The notes under the pieces were generated by a model. It worked only from the letters and a program-made list of their open reading frames with translations, was not told the origin of the DNA and did no database searches. Positions 26,358-35,463 of a DNA stretch of 64,000 nt are shown here, piece after piece (within the stretch, counting starts at the first letter, position 1; each line of letters starts with the position of its first letter). The stretch lies in contig JALEGL010000006.1 in NCBI GenBank assembly GCA_022763185.1, forward strand, positions 186,001 through 250,000. The letters run 5' to 3'. Source of the stretch: a bacterium. GTDB lineage: Bacteria; Bdellovibrionota_G; JALEGL01. A program made the translations under genes and the position numbers.

Positions 26358-28043
26358 TTATTTTTTGTTGGCCATGGGGATGTGAATATTATGCGCTTGA
26401 GCAAAGTCAAGCGCTTGTTCATAGCCTGCATCACAATGGCGTAAAACCCCCATTTGTGGGTCATTGTTTAGAACTCTGCTTAAACGTTGTTTGCATGCTT
26501 CGCTGCCATCAACCAAAACCACTAAACCTGCATGTTGTGAGTAGCCCATACCCACACCGCCGCCATGATGGAAGCTGACCCAAGTTGCACCGCTGGCAGT
26601 AGCGGACATCAAGTTAAGTAAAGGCCAGTCTGATACAGCATCAGAGCCGTCTTTCATGCCTTCTGTTTCTCTATTTGGACTAGCCACAGAGCCACAATCT
26701 AAATGATCTCTGCCAATCACAATGGGTGCTTTAAGCGTAGCATTGGCCACCAATTCATTAAATTTTAAAGCCGCTTTTTGTCTTTGCCCATACTTGAGCC
26801 AGCAGATACGACTGGGCAGGCCCTGAAAAGGAATATGCTCTTTGGCGGCCAGGAGCCAGTTTTTAAGTTTTTCTTCTTCTGGAAACAGTTCTAGTAAAGC
26901 TTGATCGCAGTGTTCAATGTCTTGTGGATCACCGCTTAAAGCTGCAAACCTGAAAGGTCCAGAGCCTTCACAGAACAGGGGTCTAATGTATTTGGGTACA
27001 AAGCCCTCAAAACGAAAGGCATCTTGCATGCCGTGTTCTTTTGCAAAGCCACGCAGGTTGTTGCCGTAATCAAAGGTATGGGCGCCGCGGTCCATTAATT
27101 CATTCATTAAGCTGACGTGTTTGATCATGGTATCTAAGCTTTTTTGCGTATAGCTTTGTGGGTCACTCTGTCTTAAGTCCAAAGCGGCTTGCATATTCAT
27201 GCCTTCAGGCACATAGCCATTTAAAGGGTCATGGGCTGAGGTCTGATCAGTGAGCAAGTCAGGCGTAATATTTCTATCCAACAAAGCTTGCAAGAGTTCA
27301 ACGGCATTGCAATGCACACCAATAGAGGTATTACGTTTTTGTTGGGTATGCTCTAAGGCCAAATCAATGGCTTCATCAATGGAGCCAGCCATAATATCCA
27401 AGTATTTATCGTCTAAACGTCTTTGAATTCGAGCCTTATCAATATCAGCACTTAAGGAGCAAGCTTTGGCTATTTTTGCCGCCAAGGGCTGGGCACCGCC
27501 CATACCTCCAAGGCCAGAAGTGACCACAAGTTTACCCGCCAAGTTATCTTGTTGATAATGTTTTTGAGCTGCTGCAGCAAAGGTTTCATAGGTGCCTTGA
27601 ATAATGCCTTGACTGCCAATGTAAATCCATGAGCCCGCGGTCATTTGTCCGTACATCATCAGACCTTTTTGATCCAGTTCATGAAAATGTTCCCAATTGG
27701 CCCATTTGGGCACCAGGTTGGAATTGGCAATCATGACTCTGGGTGCATCTGCATGGGTTTGAATGACGCCCACCGGTTTACCGGATTGCACTAAAAGGGT
27801 TTGATTGTCTTCAAGTTGGCACAATTCATATAAAATAGCTTCTAAACAGTCACGGTTGCGAGCAGCCTTGCCGGTGCCGCCATAGACAACCAGTTGTTCT
27901 GGGGCTTCGGCCACTCTATGGTCTAAGTTGTTGAGCAACATGCGCAACACTGCTTCCTGTTGCCAACCTTTGGTATGCAATGCTGATCCAGTAGGGGCTT
28001 CTATGTGGGCCAAGTCTAAATTTTTAATAAAGTCGGTATTCAT
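26358..28043 (-). CDS. hutU: Urocanate hydratase
   Basis: Second step of histidine degradation: converts urocanate to imidazolonepropionate using tightly bound NAD as an electrophile. Length (561 residues) is standard. Conserved segments are the N-terminal GKAARNRDC, the NAD-binding TSGLGGMGGAQP near residue 173, TDQTSAHDPLNGYVP near 265, the FCEGSGPFRFAALSGDP region near 355, and HHGGGVGMGYSQHAG near 500. It is the first gene of the hutUIG operon and faces hutH across a 56-base gap. Confidence 0.97.
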   Translation of the reverse strand: MNTDFIKNLDLAHIEAPTGSALHTKGWQQEAVLRMLLNNLDHRVAEAPEQLVVYGGTGKAARNRDCLEAILYELCQLEDNQTLLVQSGKPVGVIQTHADAPRVMIANSNLVPKWANWEHFHELDQKGLMMYGQMTAGSWIYIGSQGIIQGTYETFAAAAQKHYQQDNLAGKLVVTSGLGGMGGAQPLAAKIAKACSLSADIDKARIQRRLDDKYLDIMAGSIDEAIDLALEHTQQKRNTSIGVHCNAVELLQALLDRNITPDLLTDQTSAHDPLNGYVPEGMNMQAALDLRQSDPQSYTQKSLDTMIKHVSLMNELMDRGAHTFDYGNNLRGFAKEHGMQDAFRFEGFVPKYIRPLFCEGSGPFRFAALSGDPQDIEHCDQALLELFPEEEKLKNWLLAAKEHIPFQGLPSRICWLKYGQRQKAALKFNELVANATLKAPIVIGRDHLDCGSVASPNRETEGMKDGSDAVSDWPLLNLMSATASGATWVSFHHGGGVGMGYSQHAGLVVLVDGSEACKQRLSRVLNNDPQMGVLRHCDAGYEQALDFAQAHNIHIPMANKK

Positions 28044-28099
28044 ATAGATTAAAGATATACATGATTCCTAAAGAATCACAAATATGTTAGGGGTAGACC
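28044..28099. promoter_or_regulatory. Divergent hutU/hutH promoter region with a palindrome
   Basis: This 56-base gap must hold the signals for both hutU (minus) and hutH (plus) if they are transcribed separately. It contains the inverted repeat TGATTC-CTAAA-GAATCA at 28062-28078, the size and position of an operator. No hutC-like repressor gene is in the window, so the binding protein is unknown. An AGGGG ribosome-binding site precedes the hutH ATG. Confidence 0.45.
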
Positions 28100-29614
28100 A
28101 TGCACAATGAATTTGAGTTGGATGGATACAATCTGCATTTAGAGAATATTGCTGTTTTTGCTCAACAGAGTGCTGGTGAATGCACTCAGTTTAGTTTTTC
28201 TCAAGAGGCTAAAGTTAGAGTTAAAAAAGCACGGGACTATGTTTTAGATTGTGTTGAAAAAGGAGCCCCAGTGTACGGGATCAATACCGGTTTTGGGTCT
28301 TTATCTTCAGTCAATATTGCAGCCAAGGATACGGCGGAGTTACAAGTCAATTTGATTCGTTCGCATTGTACAGGGGTGGGTAAGCCTTTATCTAGAAAAA
28401 TTGTTCGAGCTATGATGCTCATTCAAACACAAAGTCTTCTTAAGGGTCACTCTGGTGTGCAAGAAAATATCATTCAAAGGCTCATTGACTTTTTAAACCA
28501 TGACATTATACCCGTGGTTCCAGAGAAAGGCTCCGTTGGTGCTTCTGGGGATTTAGCACCTTTGGCGCATGTTGCCTACTGTTTAATGGGTGAAGGGAAG
28601 GTTGTTTATCAAGGCACGATCATGCAAGCCAGCCAGGCTATGCAACAACTTGGTTTAAAACCTGTTGTTTTAGGCCCTAAAGACGGCATTGGCTTGATCA
28701 ATGGGACGCATTTGATGGCTGCGCAAGCCGTTATAGCCGTAAACCATGCAGAGTATCTGATGGATACGGCCGACTTTATTTTGGCCATGAGTTTGGATGC
28801 TTTGCAAGGCTCCATCAGAGCTTTTGATGAAGACTTGCATGCTCTTAAAGCCCATCCTGGGCAAGTAGAAACAGCGCAACGAGTCAGGCAGTATCTTAAA
28901 GGTTCAGATATTTTAAAAAACCATGAAAATTGTACACGCGTGCAAGATCCATATTCTTTGCGGTGTGCTGCACAAGTGTATGGAGCCTGCAAACAAACCT
29001 TACGCCATGCCAAGGATGTTTTGAACACTGAGTTGCAAGCAGTTACCGATAACCCTATTATTTTTGCAGACAAAGGTGAGAGTATTTCTGGAGGCCATTT
29101 TCATGGCCAGGCTTTGGCCTTTATCATGGATTACTTGGCGATGGGCTTGGCAGAAGTCTGTAATATCGCAGAACGCCGGGTGACCAAGTTACTCAACCCC
29201 ACGTTTTCACAGTTGCCGGCATTTTTGGCTAAGGGTTCAGGTTTGCACAATGGTTTGATGATTGCCCAATACACCATGGCATCATTGGTGGCAGAAAACA
29301 GAATTTTTTGTCATCCTGCCTCAGTGGACTCTGTTTCAACCAGCAATGATAAAGAGGATCATGTGTCCATGGGGCCCAATGCCGGCAGAAAGCTGATACA
29401 AGTCATAGATAATACTTATCATTGTTTGGCCATTGAAGCCCTGTGTTCAGCAGAAGCCATTGAATTGCTTAGGCCTTTAAAAAGCTCTCATAGCATAGAA
29501 ACAGCCGTAACCGTTATTAGAGAAAAATGTCCCCAAGCCAATGAAGACCGATACTTAAGCCAAGATATTGAGGTTGTTGAGGATTTGATTCGACAAAAAA
29601 ATCTGTACGTATGA
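28100..29614 (+). CDS. hutH: Histidine ammonia-lyase
   Basis: First step of histidine degradation: removes ammonia to give urocanate. The 504-residue protein carries GSVGASGDLAPLAH near residue 143, whose Ala-Ser-Gly cyclises into the MIO electrophile. The catalytic tyrosine region YGINTGFG lies near residue 60, and LLNPTFSQLPAFL and QYTMASLVAENR occur in the C-terminal half. Length is normal. It is transcribed away from hutUIG. Other MIO enzymes share the core, but the hut context settles the assignment. Confidence 0.96.
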   Translation: MHNEFELDGYNLHLENIAVFAQQSAGECTQFSFSQEAKVRVKKARDYVLDCVEKGAPVYGINTGFGSLSSVNIAAKDTAELQVNLIRSHCTGVGKPLSRKIVRAMMLIQTQSLLKGHSGVQENIIQRLIDFLNHDIIPVVPEKGSVGASGDLAPLAHVAYCLMGEGKVVYQGTIMQASQAMQQLGLKPVVLGPKDGIGLINGTHLMAAQAVIAVNHAEYLMDTADFILAMSLDALQGSIRAFDEDLHALKAHPGQVETAQRVRQYLKGSDILKNHENCTRVQDPYSLRCAAQVYGACKQTLRHAKDVLNTELQAVTDNPIIFADKGESISGGHFHGQALAFIMDYLAMGLAEVCNIAERRVTKLLNPTFSQLPAFLAKGSGLHNGLMIAQYTMASLVAENRIFCHPASVDSVSTSNDKEDHVSMGPNAGRKLIQVIDNTYHCLAIEALCSAEAIELLRPLKSSHSIETAVTVIREKCPQANEDRYLSQDIEVVEDLIRQKNLYV

Positions 29615-29672
29615 GAGGCATGCATGCCCAAAAAAAGTGAGAAATGTTTATCTGTTCATGGATTTGAAATAA

Positions 29673-29698
29673 CACAAAGCTTGCTTGCAAGCTTTGTG
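29673..29698. other. Strong hairpin downstream of hutH
   Basis: Perfect 12-base inverted repeat CACAAAGCTTGC / GCAAGCTTTGTG with a 2-base spacer, 59 bases after the hutH stop. It probably ends or protects the hutH transcript, but no T-run follows it, so a classical intrinsic terminator is not shown. The rest of the 256-base spacer up to rpmE holds a small stem CCGC-AA-GCGG at 29836-29845 that could belong to an rpmE leader. Confidence 0.5.
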
Positions 29699-29870
29699 CG
29701 TATATGTTAAGTGGCAGCACTTACTTAACCATTTTATGATCTCAAATAAAGTGCGGAAGTATTCGCAAAAAATTATTGAGATAAAAAAGTTTGATGGGAA
29801 AGCTTAATGTTATGCTTTTTCCCTGGGTGGTATGACCGCAAGCGGCATAAGTAATTACAGTTAGGAGATA

Positions 29871-30074
29871 ATGATGAAAAAAGATATTCATCCAGAATAC
29901 AATACCGTTAACGTTTCTTGTACATGTGGAAACTCATTTGAAACCCGCTCTACCGTTGACGAAATTAGAGTTGAGATTTGTTCAGCTTGTCACCCTTTTT
30001 ATACAGGTAACCAACGTTTGGTTGATACTGAAGGTCGTATCGATCGCTTTAAGAAAAAGTACGGCAGCAAGTAA
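29871..30074 (+). CDS. rpmE: 50S ribosomal protein L31 (zinc-binding form)
   Basis: Protein of the large ribosomal subunit, about 67 residues. The zinc-binding cysteines are all present (CTCG near residue 16 and [10 protein letters not shown] near 37), so this is the C+ form rather than the zinc-free paralogue made during zinc shortage. Two ATGs in tandem are possible starts (29871 and 29874). AGGAG at 29863-29867 is spaced better for the second. prfA follows after 47 bases. Confidence 0.95.
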   Translation: MMKKDIHPEYNTVNVSCTCGNSFETRSTVDEIRVEICSACHPFYTGNQRLVDTEGRIDRFKKKYGSK

Positions 30075-30121
30075 GCTTAAGCTTACGCGTTGTATGATGA
30101 TCATTTGTTAAGGGACTTTGC

Positions 30122-31192
30122 GTGCTGGAACATTTAAAAGATGTTGAAAAGCGTTTTGAAGATTTATCAAAGCAATTGTCCCTACCAGAAGTTGTTAGCA
30201 ATCAAAATCAATTTCAAAAACTATCCAAAGAGTACGCTGACTTAAAAGAGTTGGTTGAAACCTACAGACAATACAAAAAAATCACCGAAGAAATAGAAGG
30301 TGCCAAGGAAATGGTAGAGTCATCTGAAGATCCAGACATGGCCAATTTGGCTAAAGCTGAACTGGAAGAGTTAGAGAAACAAGATGAAGCGTTGGTTCGT
30401 CAGCTCAAATTACTCTTACTGCCCAAAGACCCTAATGATGATAAAAATGTCATGTTGGAAATCAGAGCCGGTACCGGTGGCGATGAAGCAGCTTTATTTG
30501 CTGCGGATATGTTGCGTTTGTATCTCCGCTATGCTGAAAATCTCAATTGGAAAACGGAAGTCATGTCTAAAAATGAAACCGGCTTGGGTGGTATCAAAGA
30601 AATTGTTGTTTTGATTCAAGGGCAAGGGGCTTACAGCCAACTGAAATATGAAAGTGGCGTGCACAGAGTCCAGAGAATACCGCAAACAGAAACCAGTGGT
30701 CGTGTTCATACCTCTGCCGTCACCGTGGCTATTTTGCCTGAAGCCGACGATGTTGATGTTAAAGTGGAAGACAAAGATTTAAAAATAGATGTCATGCGTG
30801 CGGGCGGACCTGGAGGCCAGAGTGTAAATACCACAGACTCGGCGGTGAGAATTACCCATGTTCCATCAGGCATTGTGGTTATTTGTCAGGATGAAAAATC
30901 CCAACACAAAAACAAAGCCAAGGCCTTAAAAGTTTTAAAGTCAAGATTACTAGAAGCAGAGATTGCCAAAAAACAAGAAGAAGAATCTTCCAATAGAAAG
31001 TCTATGATTGGTAGTGGCGATAGAAGTGAACGGATTCGTACCTATAACTTTCCTCAAAATCGATTGACCGATCACAGAATAGGCTTAACCTCACATAAGT
31101 TGGATTTGATCATGGAAGGTGATTTGGCAGAGATTATTACGGCTTTAAGAACATCATTTCAAGCGGAACAACTTAAAGACGCAGCCCTTTAA
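30122..31192 (+). CDS. prfA: Peptide chain release factor 1
   Basis: Recognises UAA and UAG stop codons and triggers release of the finished peptide. Length (356 residues) is standard. The catalytic GGQ lies in RAGGPGGQSVNTTDS near residue 226, and the codon-recognition PxT-type motif lies in the preceding domain (RIPQTETSGRVHTSA near 180). The start is GTG at 30122. prmC, whose product methylates this GGQ glutamine, follows 11 bases after the stop, the usual pairing. Confidence 0.97.
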   Translation: MLEHLKDVEKRFEDLSKQLSLPEVVSNQNQFQKLSKEYADLKELVETYRQYKKITEEIEGAKEMVESSEDPDMANLAKAELEELEKQDEALVRQLKLLLLPKDPNDDKNVMLEIRAGTGGDEAALFAADMLRLYLRYAENLNWKTEVMSKNETGLGGIKEIVVLIQGQGAYSQLKYESGVHRVQRIPQTETSGRVHTSAVTVAILPEADDVDVKVEDKDLKIDVMRAGGPGGQSVNTTDSAVRITHVPSGIVVICQDEKSQHKNKAKALKVLKSRLLEAEIAKKQEEESSNRKSMIGSGDRSERIRTYNFPQNRLTDHRIGLTSHKLDLIMEGDLAEIITALRTSFQAEQLKDAAL

Positions 31193-31203
31193 ACCCAATC
31201 ATT

Positions 31204-32040
31204 ATGACTGTTACAGAAGCCATTGCTTGGGGGAAATTAAAATTATCGGATGCTGAAAAAGACGATGCAGCTATAGCTCCTAGTATTTTTTTAGAAAAAA
31301 TTTTAGAATGCAGCAACGCACAATTGTATTTGAACAATAATGTTGAGTTAAATGTACAACAAGAAGAAACCTACAAAAACTATATCACTCAAAGAGCGCA
31401 AGCCAAACCCTTAGCCTATATCATTGGTGAAAAAGAATTTTATGGACTTATGTTTAAGGTGAATGAACATGTTCTGATACCTCGCCCTGAAACAGAACTG
31501 ATTGTTGATGAAGTATTGCGCCTAAACACCAAAGGATATGATTTTAAAAAAATTATGGATGTAGGCACTGGCAGTGGTGTCTTGGCCATTACACTCAAAC
31601 ATTATTTAAAGAATTCTGAAGTTTCAGCCATTGATATCAGTGCTGATGCTTTAAATGTAGCACAGTCCAATGCCCAGAAGCATGCAGTTGAGATTGAATG
31701 GTTTATTTCAGACCTTTTGCATGAGCTAAAGGATTCTTATGATTTAATTGTTGCCAATTTACCCTATATTCCATGGCAGGATCAATCTAAGCTTAGTCAA
31801 GAAGTGTTGCAAGAACCGGAAAAAGCCTTGTTTGCGGAACAAGAAGGTTTGGCTTTGTATGAAGAATTAATTGAACAAGCCAAGCAGCATCTGACTGCAC
31901 AAGGTATGATGATCTGTGAATTTGGCATCAATCAAAGTCAAGCCGTGCACAAAGTTTTTGAGCAAAATGATTTTACCGTGTTAAACTGCATCAAAGATTT
32001 AAGTGAGATTGACAGAGTGATTATAGCTCAGAAAAGGTAG
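31204..32040 (+). CDS. prmC: Release factor glutamine methyltransferase
   Basis: Methylates the GGQ glutamine of release factors using S-adenosylmethionine. The 278-residue protein has the N-terminal helical domain with RAQAKPLAYIIGEKEFYG near residue 64, the SAM-binding MDVGTGSGVLAI near 119 and the signature NLPYIP near 183 (the family NPPY motif with Leu in place of the first Pro). The last bases, including the TAG stop, overlap the left arm of a palindromic repeat. Confidence 0.94.
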   Translation: MTVTEAIAWGKLKLSDAEKDDAAIAPSIFLEKILECSNAQLYLNNNVELNVQQEETYKNYITQRAQAKPLAYIIGEKEFYGLMFKVNEHVLIPRPETELIVDEVLRLNTKGYDFKKIMDVGTGSGVLAITLKHYLKNSEVSAIDISADALNVAQSNAQKHAVEIEWFISDLLHELKDSYDLIVANLPYIPWQDQSKLSQEVLQEPEKALFAEQEGLALYEELIEQAKQHLTAQGMMICEFGINQSQAVHKVFEQNDFTVLNCIKDLSEIDRVIIAQKR

Positions 32041-32104
32041 CCGGTTACTTTGGGTACTTTTATGTATTATTTGGTACCTAAAGTAACCGGCTACCTTTGG
32101 GTAC
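32036..32104. repeat. Palindromic repeat, copy 2 and extended stem
   Basis: A 22-base stem (32036-32057 with 32074-32095, one G-U) encloses a 16-base loop. The right half (32074-32104) is itself a 31-base palindrome that matches 7790-7820 at 28 of 31 bases, so two alternative hairpins can form. A run of six Ts at 32105-32110 follows the second, so this copy may act as a terminator after prmC. The element fills the whole gap between prmC and murA. Confidence 0.8.
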
Positions 32105-32126
32105 CTTTTTTAGAAAGAGAGTCGAT

Positions 32127-33392
32127 GTGTTGGAAAAATTAACAATTGAAGGGGGTCACGTTTTAAAAGGGGAAGTTAGCATTAGTGGTGCCAAAAATGC
32201 AGCCTTGCCCATGATGTGTTTACCGCTTCTTACAGAAGAACCCTGCACTTTAAGTAATGTACCTAACTTACAAGACGTTAAGGGTTTATTGAGTATTTTG
32301 AATCATTTGGGCGTTGAAAGTTTTTTTGAACAAGGGCCAAGCACCCTTGTTTTATCGGGTAAAAAATTACAGGCCAAAGAAGCGCCTTATGAAATGGTGC
32401 GCAAAATGCGAGCTTCCATTTTAATTTTAGGCCCTTTATTGGCCAGATTTGGAGAAGCAAAAATATCCTTGCCAGGAGGCTGTGCGATTGGTGTGAGACC
32501 TGTGGATCAGCATCTAAAAGCTATGGAGTCAATGGGGGCAGAGATTAGAGTAGAAAATGGGTATGTTTTTGCTAAGGCAAAGCAACTTAGGCCAACGGAC
32601 TTTACTTTTTCTATGGTCACGGTGACCGGAACCATGAATGCTCTGATGGCAGCGGCATTGATTTCTTCTGGTAAGAGTACTTTTAGAAACTGTGCTTTTG
32701 AACCTGAGGTTGTTCAATTGTGTCAAATGCTGTCTGTTATGGGCTGTCAAATTGAGGGCATGGGAACATCAACCGTGCATATTCAGGGTACAAGCCATTT
32801 ATCAGGATTTAAGTGCGATTTAATTCCTGATCGAATTGAGGCTGGAACGTATGCGATGGCCTCGGGTATTACGGGCGGAGAAATTTTTCTAAGAGGCTGT
32901 GATAAACAAGCTTTGGCTAAGGTCTTTGATGCACTTAGTCTCTGTGGTCTGGAGTCTTTGTCCAAAGATGGCGGTGTGTGGGTTAAAGCCAGTGGCAGTC
33001 TCACCGCCTATTCAATGACTACAGAAGTTTATCCAGGTTTCCCAACGGACTTGCAAGCGCAATACATGGCTTTGATGACGCTTGCTCAAGGAGAATGCCG
33101 TGTTGAGGAAACCATCTTTGAAAATAGGTTTATGCACGTTGCAGAGCTCAATCGCATGGGTGCCAATATTGAAATTGATGGTTCAGTGGCACATATTAAA
33201 GGCGTCAAACAATTAACCGGAGCGCCAGTCATGGCAACTGATTTACGAGCAAGCGCAGGCTTGGTTTTGGCTGGTTTAGCAGCTAAAGGAACAACTGAAG
33301 TTATGCGAATTTATCATTTGGATAGGGGCTATGTGAGTATGGAAAAAAAACTGAGTCACTTGGGAGCCAAAATTCAAAGGCTCCCACAGTAA
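32127..33392 (+). CDS. murA: UDP-N-acetylglucosamine 1-carboxyvinyltransferase
   Basis: First committed step of peptidoglycan synthesis: adds enolpyruvate from PEP to UDP-GlcNAc. I chose the GTG at 32127 because an AAAGAGAG stretch lies just ahead of it. A TTG at 32097 in frame sits inside the palindromic repeat and lacks a ribosome-binding site. The protein then begins LEKLTIEGGHVLKGEVSISGAKNAALP, normal for MurA. The loop GGCAIGVRPVDQHL near residue 114 carries the cysteine that fosfomycin attacks. Length is 421 residues, as expected. Confidence 0.95.
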   Translation: MLEKLTIEGGHVLKGEVSISGAKNAALPMMCLPLLTEEPCTLSNVPNLQDVKGLLSILNHLGVESFFEQGPSTLVLSGKKLQAKEAPYEMVRKMRASILILGPLLARFGEAKISLPGGCAIGVRPVDQHLKAMESMGAEIRVENGYVFAKAKQLRPTDFTFSMVTVTGTMNALMAAALISSGKSTFRNCAFEPEVVQLCQMLSVMGCQIEGMGTSTVHIQGTSHLSGFKCDLIPDRIEAGTYAMASGITGGEIFLRGCDKQALAKVFDALSLCGLESLSKDGGVWVKASGSLTAYSMTTEVYPGFPTDLQAQYMALMTLAQGECRVEETIFENRFMHVAELNRMGANIEIDGSVAHIKGVKQLTGAPVMATDLRASAGLVLAGLAAKGTTEVMRIYHLDRGYVSMEKKLSHLGAKIQRLPQ

Positions 33393-33420
33393 AATACATT
33401 TATTTTTTATAAATAAGATT

Positions 33421-34326
33421 TTAGAAGTTAATGGTTGCTATACCTGACTCATGTTCTATAAATTCTCTAAGCTGATTGCCATATGTAACTGCAAAATCTT
33501 TGAGCCGGTTATTATTTGCATTTCTCATTAGTGAGTATGAAAAGAACTCATTGAGTAAAACAAACTCGTTTTCAACATCATAAATCATGTTGAGTTGATT
33601 TTTAATCCATTCTTTTTGTGTAGGGGTTAGGTGGTTATTCCAATATTTTTTAACAGCGTCTTGAATGGACCGATATTCAAAGTATTGAGCATGTAGGGCT
33701 TCATGACTAAGCACTTGTTCAGCCGGGTAAGCATTTTGTAGAGAGACCGTTATAATATGAAAATCAGCTCCTTCTTGAGTTTGCATCTGTTTTTTCACAA
33801 TAGGAACCAATACATTGTTTTTAAAAGCACTTTCAGCTTGCGAAAGCTTAATATCATCCTCAGATGCAGCATTAAAAAAACCCAGTATTGCAGGACTTGA
33901 AATATCGTGACCACCAACTTCTTCATACATAAACTGTAACCAAGGAGTATCAAAATCTACAATTGTTCCAGCAGAAATTTCAGCAACCCCTTCAGAAAAT
34001 AAAGAGATTCTTCCAAAAATTTGATTTTGATCTTCTTGTTTGTATGAAACACAAAGGTACGTATTTGGAACTTCAACAGCAGGGTAGCATTGTGTAGGAG
34101 AAATAAGGGAATACCGATCAATGTTGTTTTTAGTTATAGCGGACAAAGCGTATTGCTGCCATTCATTCTTTAAACTGACTCTTAAACCTTTAAAGTCCTT
34201 ATTAAGGCTAAAAGCGTTATCAATAAACTGAATTTGATCAGAAATATTTTTTTCGGTAAATTGGTTCTGAGCAGATAAGTTTACAAAAAAAGTACAAAAA
34301 ACTGTGTATAGAAATAAGCGTTTCAT
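33421..34326 (-). CDS. Secreted HEALH-motif protein, putative zinc metallopeptidase
   Basis: I do not recognise the family. The 301-residue protein has a signal peptide (MKRLFLYTVFCTFFVNLSAQ). Near residue 214 it has SHEALHAQYF, an HExxH zinc motif, followed about 50 residues later by LLNEFFSY, whose Glu could be the third zinc ligand as in gluzincins. The rest is helical and unassigned. The gene is alone on the minus strand between murA and accD. Export and the motif suggest an extracytoplasmic peptidase, but activity is inferred from the motif only. Confidence 0.7.
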   Translation of the reverse strand: MKRLFLYTVFCTFFVNLSAQNQFTEKNISDQIQFIDNAFSLNKDFKGLRVSLKNEWQQYALSAITKNNIDRYSLISPTQCYPAVEVPNTYLCVSYKQEDQNQIFGRISLFSEGVAEISAGTIVDFDTPWLQFMYEEVGGHDISSPAILGFFNAASEDDIKLSQAESAFKNNVLVPIVKKQMQTQEGADFHIITVSLQNAYPAEQVLSHEALHAQYFEYRSIQDAVKKYWNNHLTPTQKEWIKNQLNMIYDVENEFVLLNEFFSYSLMRNANNNRLKDFAVTYGNQLREFIEHESGIATINF

Positions 34327-34495
34327 TTTGCTTTGCCTCCAAGTATTATTTCGTTTAATTTTTTAAAATCGCTTCATTTTTATAGCACGGCGCGTAATTT
34401 ATCAAGTAAATACTCGTTATAATGAATTCTGCTAAAGATATTTAAAACCTTACGAAAGCTATTTTTTTTGATATGGGTGGAACTAGGTCACAATT

Positions 34496-35398
34496 ATGAG
34501 CTGGTTAAATAAATTTAAAGCCCCAAGAATATCCAATGAAACCAAAAAGCGTGAGGATGTTCCAGAAGGTTTGTGGGAAAAATGCCCATCTTGTCAGGAA
34601 GTTTTGTTTGCGCAAGACTTGGCTAAAAATTTAATGGTGTGTTCAAACTGCCAACACCATTTTAAATTGACAGCCAGGCAAAGAATTGACTGTATCGTTG
34701 ATCCAGATAGTTTTGAAGAAATTGATCATGAATTAAAGCCTATAGACCCTCTGCATTTTAAAGACAGTAAAAAATACAGTGATCGAATTAAATCAACAGC
34801 CAAAAACCTTCCCAATGAAAACGAAGCTTATATTTATGGCAAAGCCAAAATAAAAGGTAAGGACTTTGTTTTAGGATCATTTGTGTTTGAATACATGGGG
34901 GGAAGCATGGGCTCCGTGGTAGGAGAAAAGCTTACCCGGACTTATGAATTGGCTTTAAAAGAAAAAAAGCCGGTGTTGGTGATTACAGCCTCAGGTGGAG
35001 CCAGAATGCAGGAGGGGATTTTATCGCTCATGCAGATGGCCAAATGTTCAGCCGCCATCAAAAAACTTAAAAAAGCAGGTATTCCCTATGTTGTTTTACT
35101 GACCCATCCGACTACAGGAGGTGTAGCAGCATCCATGGCCATGCTGGGAGATGTTCATTTGGCAGAGCCCAATGCATTGATTGGTTTTGCAGGACCTAGA
35201 GTGATTGAACAAACCATCAAGCAAACCTTGCCTGAAGGCTTTCAACGCTCAGAGTTCCTGTTAGAACACGGGATGGTGGATAGGATTGTGCACCGTAAAG
35301 ATTTGAGGAATACGCTGGACTTTTTTATTTCCAGTTTAGGTTACAAGCTTTATGCCGAAAAAAAGCCAGACATTAAAGTTGTTGTTTCAGAAAAATAG
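34496..35398 (+). CDS. accD: Acetyl-CoA carboxylase carboxyltransferase subunit beta
   Basis: Beta half of the carboxyltransferase that makes malonyl-CoA for fatty acid synthesis. The 300-residue protein has the N-terminal four-cysteine zinc finger (CPSCQ then CSNCQ, residues 24-48) and the crotonase-like carboxyltransferase core with GGSMGSVVGEK and the oxyanion segments SGGARMQEG and TTGGVAASMAM. The final third holds IGFAGPRVIEQTI. The partner accA is not in the window. The 169 bases upstream hold no gene. Confidence 0.96.
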   Translation: MSWLNKFKAPRISNETKKREDVPEGLWEKCPSCQEVLFAQDLAKNLMVCSNCQHHFKLTARQRIDCIVDPDSFEEIDHELKPIDPLHFKDSKKYSDRIKSTAKNLPNENEAYIYGKAKIKGKDFVLGSFVFEYMGGSMGSVVGEKLTRTYELALKEKKPVLVITASGGARMQEGILSLMQMAKCSAAIKKLKKAGIPYVVLLTHPTTGGVAASMAMLGDVHLAEPNALIGFAGPRVIEQTIKQTLPEGFQRSEFLLEHGMVDRIVHRKDLRNTLDFFISSLGYKLYAEKKPDIKVVVSEK

Positions 35399-35463
35399 AT
35401 GGTGAAGTGGGGCTTGACGTTTTTTCTCAAGCGTATAAAGTAGAATGAATGAGGAAAGTTGTC

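Noticed and set aside
28609-29073. 154-codon minus-strand open frame inside hutH
   Set aside because: Antisense shadow of a highly conserved gene; no ribosome-binding site or domain.
29624-29710. 28-codon frame after hutH with a GAGAGGC site upstream
   Set aside because: It runs through the strong hairpin, has no features of a known small protein, and is too short to support.
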